Origin: Palsa-892 sp035556215
GTDB taxonomy: Bacteria; Pseudomonadota; Alphaproteobacteria; Rhizobiales; Xanthobacteraceae
Reading direction: 5' to 3'
Assembly (NCBI GenBank): GCA_035556215.1
Contig: DATMFI010000035.1
Coordinates: 1 to 10,520, forward strand
DNA: 10,520 nt
The position numbers were made by a program, and so were the translations under genes. The notes under the pieces were generated by a model, which saw only the letters and a list, made by a program, of their open reading frames with translations, was not told the DNA's origin and did not search any database. Below, piece by piece: positions 1 through 5,804 of the stretch (the first letter of the stretch is position 1; each line of letters opens with the position of its first letter).

Positions 1-1
1 C

Positions 2-1117
2 GGTCTCGGCGGTGGTAACGACGAGCGCGAGCAGACGCTGAACCAGCTGCTGGTCGAGATGGACGGCTTCGAGGCCAATGAGGGCGTCATCCTGATCGCC
101 GCGACCAACCGTCCCGACGTGCTCGATCCCGCGCTGCTGCGTCCGGGCCGCTTCGACCGTCAGGTCGTGGTGCCGAACCCGGATGTCGTCGGCCGCGAGA
201 AGATTCTCGCCGTTCACGTTCGCAAGGTACCGATCGCGCCCGACGTCAACCTCAAGACGGTTGCGCGCGGTACGCCCGGTTTCTCGGGTGCGGATCTCGC
301 GAACCTCGTCAACGAAGCCGCGCTCATGGCCGCGCGCCGCAACAAGCGCATGGTCACGCAGCACGAGTTCGAGGACGCGAAAGACAAAGTGATGATGGGC
401 GCCGAGCGCAAGTCGCTCGTCATGACCGAAGAAGAGAAGCTTTTGACGGCGTATCACGAAGGCGGCCACGCCATCGTCGCGCTGCACGTCAAGGCGACCG
501 ACCCGGTGCATAAGGCCACGATCATTCCGCGCGGCCGTGCGCTCGGCATGGTCATGCAGCTGCCCGAGCGCGACAAGCTCTCGATGAGCTACGAGCAAAT
601 GACGTCGCGCCTTGCCATCATGATGGGCGGCCGCGTCGCCGAGGAACTCGTGTTCGGCAACGACAAGGTGACCTCGGGTGCTTCGTCCGACATCGAGCAG
701 GCGACCAAACTCGCCCGCATGATGGTGACGCGCTGGGGCCTCTCGCCCGAGCTTGGCACGGTGGCCTACGGCGAAAATCAGGAAGAGGTTTTCCTCGGTC
801 ATCAGGTGGCGCGCACGCAGAACATCTCGGAAGAGACGGTCAAGAAGATCGATCTCGAGATCAGGCGCTTCGTCGAGGAGGGTTATCAGTTCGCCCGCAA
901 GGTGCTGACCGACCATCGCGATCAACTCGAAATCCTCGCCAAGGGCTTGATGGAGTACGAAACGCTGACCGGCGACGAAATCCGCGATCTGCTCAACGGC
1001 AAGCCGCCGGTGCGCGATGCGGCCGAACCGGCGGCGCCCCGCACCTCCGCGGTGCCGCCTTCGGGCAAGCCGCGGCCGCAGGCGGGGGCCGGTGGTCTTG
1101 AGCCGGGCATCGCCTGA
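2..1117 (+). CDS. ftsH: ATP-dependent zinc metalloprotease FtsH (5' end outside window)
   Basis: Membrane-anchored AAA+ protease that unfolds and degrades misfolded membrane proteins and short-lived regulators. The frame is open from position 2 and starts inside the ATPase domain (GLGGGNDEREQTLNQLLVEM), so the N-terminal membrane segments and the Walker A and B motifs lie upstream of the window. Visible here are the second region of homology with its arginine finger (ATNRPDVLDPALLRPGRFDR, about 102-161), the AAA lid, and the M41 peptidase domain. The zinc site HEGGH is at 455-469, and the third ligand Asp is in the TSGASSDIEQAT stretch (Asp codon 689-691). The C-terminus is a Pro/Ala-rich, probably disordered tail of about 35 residues, usual in this clade. 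About 371 residues are present out of the usual 610-650. The gene ends 22 bp before a strong terminator. Identification is secure. Confidence 0.98.
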   Translation, partial: GLGGGNDEREQTLNQLLVEMDGFEANEGVILIAATNRPDVLDPALLRPGRFDRQVVVPNPDVVGREKILAVHVRKVPIAPDVNLKTVARGTPGFSGADLANLVNEAALMAARRNKRMVTQHEFEDAKDKVMMGAERKSLVMTEEEKLLTAYHEGGHAIVALHVKATDPVHKATIIPRGRALGMVMQLPERDKLSMSYEQMTSRLAIMMGGRVAEELVFGNDKVTSGASSDIEQATKLARMMVTRWGLSPELGTVAYGENQEEVFLGHQVARTQNISEETVKKIDLEIRRFVEEGYQFARKVLTDHRDQLEILAKGLMEYETLTGDEIRDLLNGKPPVRDAAEPAAPRTSAVPPSGKPRPQAGAGGLEPGIA

Positions 1118-1139
1118 ACCCTCCATTCTCAATCAATCG

Positions 1140-1170
1140 AACGCCCGCCATTTGGCGGGCGTTTTCTTTT
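1140..1170 (+). terminator. Rho-independent terminator of ftsH
   Basis: A perfect 10-bp GC-rich stem (AACGCCCGCC, 1140-1149, with GGCGGGCGTT, 1154-1163) closes a 4-nt ATTT loop and runs into a T-rich tail (TTTTCTTTT, 1162-1170). It starts 22 bp after the ftsH stop codon. It should separate ftsH from the following methyltransferase gene, which would then need its own promoter. Confidence 0.93.
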
Positions 1171-1230
1171 CGGGCGCTGTTGTTTTCCGGCCTTAATTGC
1201 TTTTGGCGGTGCTTCAGCAAATATGGACCG

Positions 1231-1965
1231 ATGACAATCCCGTTCCGGGATAGGCTCAGCATGCTGCTTCCGCCGTCGCTCTACTTCGAGCGGCGCGTTG
1301 CCGAGGAAATCCGCGCGGGCGAGCCGGAGCTTGCCGCGCTTCAGGATTGGTTGCCGCGCAAGGGAACGGCGGTGGACGGCGGCGCGAACTACGGCATTTT
1401 CGCCTATGTGCTTTCCAAGGTCGCCTGCCGCGTGCTCGCCTTCGAGCCGAACCCCGATTGCGCGCGTTTCGCGCGCCGCATGCTGCGCGGCCGCGCCGAA
1501 GTGCATGAGCTTGCGCTCTCCGACCGGCCGGGACGGGCGGCATTCCATCTGCCTTATTCGGACAAGGGCGCGGCGCTCCACTATGCGGGCAATCTGAAGG
1601 GCTCGCATAGCCAGTTCAAGAACATGCGTACTTTTGAAGTCGAAGTGCGAACGCTCGACAGCTTCGCGCTTCAGGACGTCACCTGCATCAAGGCGGATGT
1701 GGAGGGCAGCGAGCGGGAGGTTCTCGACGGCGCGCGCAAGACGATCGCGCGCGACCGGCCGATCCTGCTGCTCGAGCTGCTTTCCGGCACGCACGAAGAT
1801 CCCGGCGGCTACACCAATGCGATCTGCGAGAGCTTCGGCTACGAGGCTTTCGTCTATCAGCGCGGTGAGAAGCTTCCGGCGCTGCCGGTCATTCAGTCAC
1901 TCGGGAAGAACACCAGCTGGGGCACCGAGATCGAGACGCGAAACGTACTGTTCCTGCCGAAGTAA
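1231..1965 (+). CDS. FkbM family SAM-dependent methyltransferase
   Basis: Predicted soluble class I methyltransferase of the FkbM family, whose members usually O-methylate sugars or other small molecules; the substrate here cannot be told. With the ATG at 1231 the protein has 244 residues. The SAM-binding motif I is AVDGGANYGIFAYV (about residues 48-60), the acidic residue after strand 2 lies in FEPN (71-74), and the family signature KADVEGSEREVL is at 154-165, followed by a hydrophobic strand (RPILLLELL). The frame is also open upstream to a TTG at 1180, but that lies 10 bp after the ftsH terminator and the added residues do not look like family sequence; an ATG at 1261 is the other option. 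No start has a strong Shine-Dalgarno. It stands between ftsH and glmM with no sugar-pathway genes beside it, and converges on the next gene with a 2-bp gap. Confidence 0.88.
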   Translation: MTIPFRDRLSMLLPPSLYFERRVAEEIRAGEPELAALQDWLPRKGTAVDGGANYGIFAYVLSKVACRVLAFEPNPDCARFARRMLRGRAEVHELALSDRPGRAAFHLPYSDKGAALHYAGNLKGSHSQFKNMRTFEVEVRTLDSFALQDVTCIKADVEGSEREVLDGARKTIARDRPILLLELLSGTHEDPGGYTNAICESFGYEAFVYQRGEKLPALPVIQSLGKNTSWGTEIETRNVLFLPK

Positions 1966-1967
1966 CA

Positions 1968-3023
1968 TTAAAAGCTGCAAGCAGCAGTGGGTGAGGCGCG
2001 CAGCTTGAACAGGCGGTCGTCGTCGCCGAGCCTGGCATCGAACAGTTTGGCGAGCACGCCGCGCTTGTCGCGCAGCATGACTTCGCTGTCGCCGGCGCGC
2101 GTCAGGTAAAAATCGCGCTGGGTGTCCATCTGTGGATCGTGGGTACAGGTATAGGCGTAATTGTCCGGCGAGCAGTCGGTTTTCTTTTCGATGCGCTTGC
2201 CGTCGCGCAACTCGACGAGGAACGAGAGCTTGTAGGCAGGGTAATCGTCGCTCAGCTTCGATTCTTTGGTCTTTAGAACCGCGATGCGCTTGACGGCCTG
2301 CTTCGGATGCGCCGCCATGTGCGCGGCGTCATAGCTGCGCGACAGGCAAAGCTCGTCGGCCTGAAAACGTTCGCGTAGCGGCGCGCCGAGCGCGGCATAA
2401 GCGGGCTTCAACGAGTCGCGAAGCGCCGTGCAGACCTTGAGCGGTTCCGGATCGAGCCGGAAAACGCGGTCGTCCGCGCCGGGCGATACGAAATCGCGCT
2501 GCTCGGCTTCTTCCTCGCTCTCGCCGCAGCCGCCGATGACGACAAAGCCGTTATTCTGCAGAAGCAGCGATGAGCCATCCTCCTTCAGGTTGAACGAGCC
2601 GCCGTCGCAGTCGATCGAGCAGGTGACGCGCTCGCCCTCAAAGCTGTTGCAGCTCAGCCAGTGATGAAAAAGCTTTCCCGGCTTGTCGCGGAAATGGACA
2701 TAGGCCGTGACGGCGAAATTGCCGTCGCTGCCGTCGCGCTCGCGTATTTCCTGTGCGGTCGCGGGCGGGTCTTCCTTCGTGGAATCGGCGGAAAGGTCCT
2801 TGAAGATATGCATCGCGGTGACACGCTGCTTGCTGTGCGCAGCAAGATGCCTGGCGTCATAAACGCGGCCGAAGCAGGCTTCCTTGCCGGCCGGAAAATG
2901 CTGCGGGAGCAGGGATCGTTTGGGCGCATCCTGCGCGGCAAGTGGCGCAATGAGCGCGAACAGGGCAAAGCAAAAGACAAGAGATGGAACAAGACACGGG
3001 AGCACGCGTGTTGTGGCCGGCAT
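1968..3023 (-). CDS. Exported protein of unknown function with two internal repeats
   Basis: I do not recognise a named family. The 351-residue product starts with a Sec-type signal peptide: a short basic start, a hydrophobic core at about residues 8-28, and likely cleavage near LAA-QD (about 30), so it is probably periplasmic. The mature part holds two related modules, roughly residues 48-198 and 224-349. Each begins with Cys-x-x-x-x-Tyr-Asp followed by H-[LM]-A-A-H-x-K-Q (CFGRVYDARHLAAHSKQ and CLSRSYDAAHMAAHPKQ). Each has a central strand pattern ending [FL]RD and closes with DDR[VL]F[RK]L followed by a Cys. Mature cysteines include residues 50, 125, 135, 139, 166, 198, 226, 284, 293 and 349, which suggests disulfides. 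The ATG at 3021-3023 is backed by a GGAGAGG Shine-Dalgarno (complement of 3027-3033). It is divergent from glmM and convergent with the methyltransferase gene. Confidence 0.85.
   Translation of the reverse strand: MPATTRVLPCLVPSLVFCFALFALIAPLAAQDAPKRSLLPQHFPAGKEACFGRVYDARHLAAHSKQRVTAMHIFKDLSADSTKEDPPATAQEIRERDGSDGNFAVTAYVHFRDKPGKLFHHWLSCNSFEGERVTCSIDCDGGSFNLKEDGSSLLLQNNGFVVIGGCGESEEEAEQRDFVSPGADDRVFRLDPEPLKVCTALRDSLKPAYAALGAPLRERFQADELCLSRSYDAAHMAAHPKQAVKRIAVLKTKESKLSDDYPAYKLSFLVELRDGKRIEKKTDCSPDNYAYTCTHDPQMDTQRDFYLTRAGDSEVMLRDKRGVLAKLFDARLGDDDRLFKLRASPTAACSF
1970..1985 (-). terminator. Possible minimal terminator overlapping the stop of the repeat-protein gene
   Basis: Read on the minus strand, GCTGC-TT-GCAGC (or GCTG with a 4-nt loop) at 1985-1974 is followed at once by TTTTAA, which includes the stop codon. 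The stem is short and the T-run is only four bases, so it would be weak. It lies within the last codons of the gene, and the convergent gap has no other hairpin. Confidence 0.25.
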
Positions 3024-3149
3024 TAACCTCTCCGATCCGACGAATTCCTTGTGGATTCTCCAGCGAACCTGCAGGCGTCCGCCAAATTAACGTTTTTCGG
3101 CTATGATCTGGCGGTAACGAACAAACACACTTCTTGAAGTTGTTCAGCT

Positions 3150-3177
3150 TTGACGAGGCGAGGGGGCATAGTATCTA
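3150..3177 (+). promoter_or_regulatory. Possible sigma-70 promoter of glmM
   Basis: TTGACG (3150-3155), a good -35 match, is followed after 16 bp by TATCTA (3172-3177), a weak -10. Transcription would start near 3184 and leave a leader of about 37 nt. The 197-bp divergent region 3024-3220 must also hold the promoter of the minus-strand gene, for which I could not pick a convincing pair. A glmM Shine-Dalgarno candidate, TAAGGG, lies at 3206-3211. Confidence 0.3.
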
Positions 3178-3220
3178 TCGCCTCATCCCTGTAAATCATC
3201 GGCGGTAAGGGCGTAACGAG

Positions 3221-4564
3221 ATGGCGCGTAAGCATTTTGGCACCGACGGCATTCGCGGCCGGGCGAACGGCAAGATCACGGCCGAGCTCGCGCTCCGTGT
3301 CGGCATGGCCGCGGGCCTCGTGTTCGCGCGCGGCGAGCACCGCCATCAGGTCATCATCGGCAAGGATACGCGGCTCTCGGGCTACATGATTGAGAACGCG
3401 CTGGTCGCGGGCTTCACCGCCGTCGGCATGGATGTGCTGCTGACCGGCCCGCTGCCGACGCCGGCGATCGCCATGCTGACGCGCTCGATGCGCTGCGATC
3501 TTGGCGTGATGATCTCGGCTTCGCATAACCCGCACGACGATAACGGCATCAAGCTGTTCGGCCCGGACGGCTTCAAGCTCTCCGACGAGATCGAGCGCGA
3601 GATTGAAAAGCTGATCGACGCCGATCAGACCAAGCGGCTGGCCGCGCCGGACGACCTCGGCCGCGCCAAGCGTATCGACGGCGCGCATGATCGTTACGTC
3701 GAATTTGCAAAGCGTACTCTGAATCGCAATCTCTCGCTCGACGGGATGCGCGTCGTGGTCGATTGCGCCAACGGCGCGGCCTATCGTGTCGCCCCGCAAA
3801 TGCTGTGGGAGCTTGGCGCCGAAGTATTCCCGATCGGCGTGACGCCGGACGGACGCAACATCAATCAGGATTGCGGCTCGACCTCGCCCGAGGCGCTGTG
3901 TGCCAAGGTGCGCGAGATGCGGGCCGATATCGGCATTGGCCTTGACGGCGACGCCGATCGCGTGGTGATCGCCGACGAGAAGGGCCATCTCGTCGACGGC
4001 GACCAGTTGCTCGCTCTGATCGCCGAAGCGTTCCAGGAAGACGGCCGTCTCGCAAAGCCCGGCATCGTCGGCACGGTGATGTCGAATCTGGGTCTTGAGC
4101 GTCATCTTGCGGCGAAAGGCATCGAGCTTGTCCGCAGCCCGGTAGGCGACCGTTATGTGCTCGAGGCGATGCAGGAGCGCGGATTCAATGTCGGCGGCGA
4201 GCAGTCCGGTCACATCATTCTGTCCGATTACGCCAACACCGGCGACGGTTGCGTCGCGGCGCTGCAGGTGCTCTCCGTCGTGCAGAAGATGGGCAAGCCG
4301 GTCTCCGAAGTTTGCCATCGCTTCGAAGCGCTGCCGCAGGTGCTCAAGAATGTGCGCTACCGCGCCGGCAAACCGCTTGACGATGCGAAAGTGAAGAGCG
4401 CGATCACGCTCGCCGAACAGAAGATCAACGGCCACGGCCGTCTCGTTATCCGACCGTCGGGCACCGAGCCTGTCATCCGCGTGATGGCCGAAGGCGACGA
4501 CGCGGCGCTGATCGAGAATCTCGTCGATGATGTCGTCGCCGTGATCGCGACGGTCGCGGCGTGA
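3221..4564 (+). CDS. glmM: Phosphoglucosamine mutase GlmM
   Basis: Cytoplasmic enzyme that converts glucosamine-6-phosphate to glucosamine-1-phosphate, the step before UDP-GlcNAc, and so feeds peptidoglycan and lipopolysaccharide synthesis. The 447-residue length is normal for the family. All four alpha-D-phosphohexomutase motifs are intact. The catalytic phosphoserine loop is ISASHNPHDDNGIK (Ser101), and the magnesium loop is GLDGDADRVV (Asp242, Asp244, Asp246). The sugar-recognition loop is GEQSGH (326-331), and the phosphate-binding loop is RPSGTEP (411-417). The N-terminal FGTDGIRGRAN is also typical of GlmM. The ATG at 3221 has TAAGGG 9 bp upstream. ftsH and glmM are neighbours in many proteobacteria; here two other genes separate them. 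There is no T-tailed terminator after the stop. Confidence 0.97.
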   Translation: MARKHFGTDGIRGRANGKITAELALRVGMAAGLVFARGEHRHQVIIGKDTRLSGYMIENALVAGFTAVGMDVLLTGPLPTPAIAMLTRSMRCDLGVMISASHNPHDDNGIKLFGPDGFKLSDEIEREIEKLIDADQTKRLAAPDDLGRAKRIDGAHDRYVEFAKRTLNRNLSLDGMRVVVDCANGAAYRVAPQMLWELGAEVFPIGVTPDGRNINQDCGSTSPEALCAKVREMRADIGIGLDGDADRVVIADEKGHLVDGDQLLALIAEAFQEDGRLAKPGIVGTVMSNLGLERHLAAKGIELVRSPVGDRYVLEAMQERGFNVGGEQSGHIILSDYANTGDGCVAALQVLSVVQKMGKPVSEVCHRFEALPQVLKNVRYRAGKPLDDAKVKSAITLAEQKINGHGRLVIRPSGTEPVIRVMAEGDDAALIENLVDDVVAVIATVAA

Positions 4565-4572
4565 CGTTTACC

Positions 4573-4597
4573 CGCCGTTAAATCTCCTTTAACGCCG
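4573..4597. promoter_or_regulatory. CtrA-type box 1 (TTAA-N7-TTAAC) within an inverted repeat
   Basis: TTAA at 4578-4581 and TTAAC at 4589-4593 are separated by exactly 7 bp, the consensus for the alphaproteobacterial cell-cycle regulator CtrA. The same bases form an inverted repeat (GTTAAA, 4577-4582, with TTTAAC, 4588-4593, extended by CG pairs to 4573 and 4597 with one mismatch). It begins 9 bp after the glmM stop and lies about 230 bp before the barrel ATG. The hairpin could instead act weakly in glmM 3'-end formation, but it has no T-run. Confidence 0.5.
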
Positions 4598-4697
4598 TCT
4601 TCATCAGCGTAAACGCGCGGTTAAAATCCGTCGGGATTCATTCCTTTTTGCGGCGCGCCGTACAACCCTGCGGCAAATTATTTTCCTGAACGGTTGT

Positions 4698-4712
4698 GGT
4701 TAACGGTTAACC
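4698..4712. promoter_or_regulatory. 15-bp palindromic operator candidate
   Basis: GGTTAAC-G-GTTAACC is a perfect inverted repeat with 7-bp arms and a 1-bp centre. It directly abuts the second CtrA-type box. A palindrome this exact in the promoter region suggests a dimeric regulator, though the two TTAAC elements 7 bp apart could also be extra CtrA half-sites. Confidence 0.4.
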
Positions 4713-4728
4713 TTAAGCGCACCTTAAG
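4713..4728. promoter_or_regulatory. CtrA-type box 2 (TTAA-N7-TTAA)
   Basis: TTAA at 4713-4716 and 4724-4727 are exactly 7 bp apart, and each is followed by G. The repeat unit is longer than the half-site: ACCTTAAG occurs at 4710-4717 and 4721-4728, an 11-bp period close to one helical turn. It ends 79 bp before the barrel ATG, a plausible distance for an activator site near -35. I could not define a clear -10. Confidence 0.5.
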
Positions 4729-4807
4729 TTTTCAATGCGAATTTCCTCCCATTGGTCACCTGCGTGTCGCGTCTCGCGGCTCGCGCGAAGATGGGAAGGA
4801 TTCTTTT

Positions 4808-5599
4808 ATGGCGTACCTTCGGAATTTGGCGTTCGCCGGCGCGGTTGCGCTCGCGATTTCGCCCACTGCCTCGATGGCAGCGGACATGCCGCTGGCGCCC
4901 CTGCCGGCACCGGTCGAATATGGCGGCTGGTATTTGCGCGGCGATATCGGCATCACGAATCAGAGCGTGAAGCGGCTCGACAGCCCGGCGTTCACGCCCG
5001 ATGTTGCCGTATTGCAAAAGAGCTTCGACAGCGCCGGTTTGTTTGGCGTCGGCGCCGGCTATCAGTTCAACAGCTGGCTGCGCAGTGACGTCACCGGTGA
5101 GTATCGCTCGAAGGCCAATTTCAGCGGCCTCGATTTTGTGTCGACCATTCCGCAAACCAATCAGTATCGCGGTGACAAGTCCGAGTGGCTGTTCCTGTGG
5201 AACGTCTATGCCGACCTCGGCACCTGGTACAACATCACGCCGTTTGTCGGTGCCGGTATTGGTTTCACCCAGTTGACGATCGGCAACTTCACTGATGTCA
5301 GCAGTGCGCCGGCACTTGGCATTTCCGGCGACCATTCCAAGTGGAATTTTGCTTGGGCGCTACATGCGGGTCTTGCCTATCACGTGACGCCGAATTTCAC
5401 GGTCGAACTGGCGTATCGTTACGTCAATCTCGGCAACGGCTCGACCAACGATATGACGTTGCCGGATGGCTCGAACCCGACCTACAACCCCATTCAGTTC
5501 AAGAACGTTTACTCCAACGACATCAAGCTCGGCGTGCGCTGGGCGTTTGCGAGCGGCGGCTACGCGCCGTATGAGGAGCCGCTCGTCCGCAAATACTGA
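4808..5599 (+). CDS. Outer-membrane beta-barrel protein, Omp25/Omp31-like
   Basis: Small outer-membrane barrel of the type abundant in Rhizobiales, with structural and surface roles. The 263-residue product has a clear signal peptide (MAYLRNLAFAGAVALAIS..., cleavage after SMA, residue 24), then a short Pro-rich linker and the first strand GGWYLRGDIGI (39-49). Alternating aromatic/polar strands follow (VGAGYQFNSWLRSDVTGEYR, FVGAGIGFTQLTIGNF, ALHAGLAYHVTPNFTVELAYRYVNLG). The last strand is NDIKLGVRWAF (238-247), followed by a 16-residue extension ending in LVRKY with a terminal aromatic. The ATG at 4808 is chosen because the signal peptide starts there and GGAAGGA (4794-4800) lies 7 bp upstream; an open TTG at 4694 would bury the signal peptide. 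The upstream region has CtrA-like boxes, and the gene ends in a strong terminator, so it is probably monocistronic. Confidence 0.92.
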   Translation: MAYLRNLAFAGAVALAISPTASMAADMPLAPLPAPVEYGGWYLRGDIGITNQSVKRLDSPAFTPDVAVLQKSFDSAGLFGVGAGYQFNSWLRSDVTGEYRSKANFSGLDFVSTIPQTNQYRGDKSEWLFLWNVYADLGTWYNITPFVGAGIGFTQLTIGNFTDVSSAPALGISGDHSKWNFAWALHAGLAYHVTPNFTVELAYRYVNLGNGSTNDMTLPDGSNPTYNPIQFKNVYSNDIKLGVRWAFASGGYAPYEEPLVRKY

Positions 5600-5623
5600 G
5601 CGGCTGGCGAATTCAAATCACAG

Positions 5624-5656
5624 CGGCGCGGGCGATCCCCGCGCCGTTTTGTTTTT
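5624..5656 (+). terminator. Rho-independent terminator of the barrel gene
   Basis: A perfect 9-bp stem, CGGCGCGGG (5624-5632) with CCCGCGCCG (5638-5646), encloses the loop CGATC and is followed by TTTTGTTTTT (5647-5656). It lies 25 bp after the barrel stop codon, and the T-tract shows it acts on the plus strand. Confidence 0.95.
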
Positions 5657-5722
5657 GCGCGGACGGCCAGCGATGCTGGTATGTCAGGGAGCGCCGCGAC
5701 TTTTTGCGGATTAGCACCGTAC

Positions 5723-5751
5723 TTGACGCGCGTGCCGAGTTCCGTCATTCC
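5723..5751 (+). promoter_or_regulatory. Possible promoter of serC
   Basis: CTTGACG at 5722-5728 is a strong alphaproteobacterial -35 element. At 17 bp spacing the -10 would be CATTCC (5746-5751), which is poor. A start near 5757 would put the whole structured leader at the very 5' end of the transcript. The -35 is convincing; the -10 is not. Confidence 0.35.
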
Positions 5752-5756
5752 CATCC

Positions 5757-5801
5757 GTGGGACACCTCTCCCCACCGAGAGGCAGCTATCTGGAAGGATA
5801 G
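5757..5801 (+). promoter_or_regulatory. Structured serC leader, candidate serC RNA motif
   Basis: Two strong helices lie directly before serC. Hairpin A pairs CCTCTC (5765-5770) with GAGAGG (5777-5782) around the loop CCCACC. That loop can also pair with GTGGG (5757-5761), giving either a compact pseudoknot or a competing helix. Hairpin B pairs CTATC (5786-5790) with GATAG (5797-5801) around TGGAAG; its loop and 3' arm hold the GGAAGG Shine-Dalgarno, 8 bp before the ATG, so folding could hide the ribosome binding site. A leader element called the serC motif (Rfam RF00517, from memory) is known before serC-serA in alphaproteobacteria. Position and context fit, but I cannot align to its consensus here. 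Confidence 0.5.
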
Positions 5802-5804
5802 ACC

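Noticed and set aside
1180..1230. Upstream TTG start for the methyltransferase
   Set aside because: It lies just after the terminator T-tract, and the 17 extra residues add no recognisable family sequence.
1129..1794. A 221-codon minus-strand frame over the methyltransferase gene
   Set aside because: It crosses the ftsH terminator and is antisense to a gene with clear FkbM motifs.
3102..3107. TATGAT as a -10 element for glmM
   Set aside because: It is a good -10 by itself, but there is no acceptable -35 at 16-18 bp and no extended -10 TGn.
3101..4435. A 444-codon open frame on the minus strand across nearly all of glmM
   Set aside because: It mirrors the high-GC codon bias of glmM, whose motifs are all intact on the plus strand. 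The antisense product has low-complexity His/Arg/Ala/Asp content and no recognisable domain.
4694..4807. Upstream TTG start for the beta-barrel gene
   Set aside because: It would add 38 residues before an obvious signal peptide and would run through the CtrA-type box; the ATG at 4808 has a good Shine-Dalgarno.
5667..5679. Small hairpin CCAGC-GAT-GCTGG just after the barrel terminator
   Set aside because: Five base pairs with no T-run or conserved context; likely chance in GC-rich DNA.
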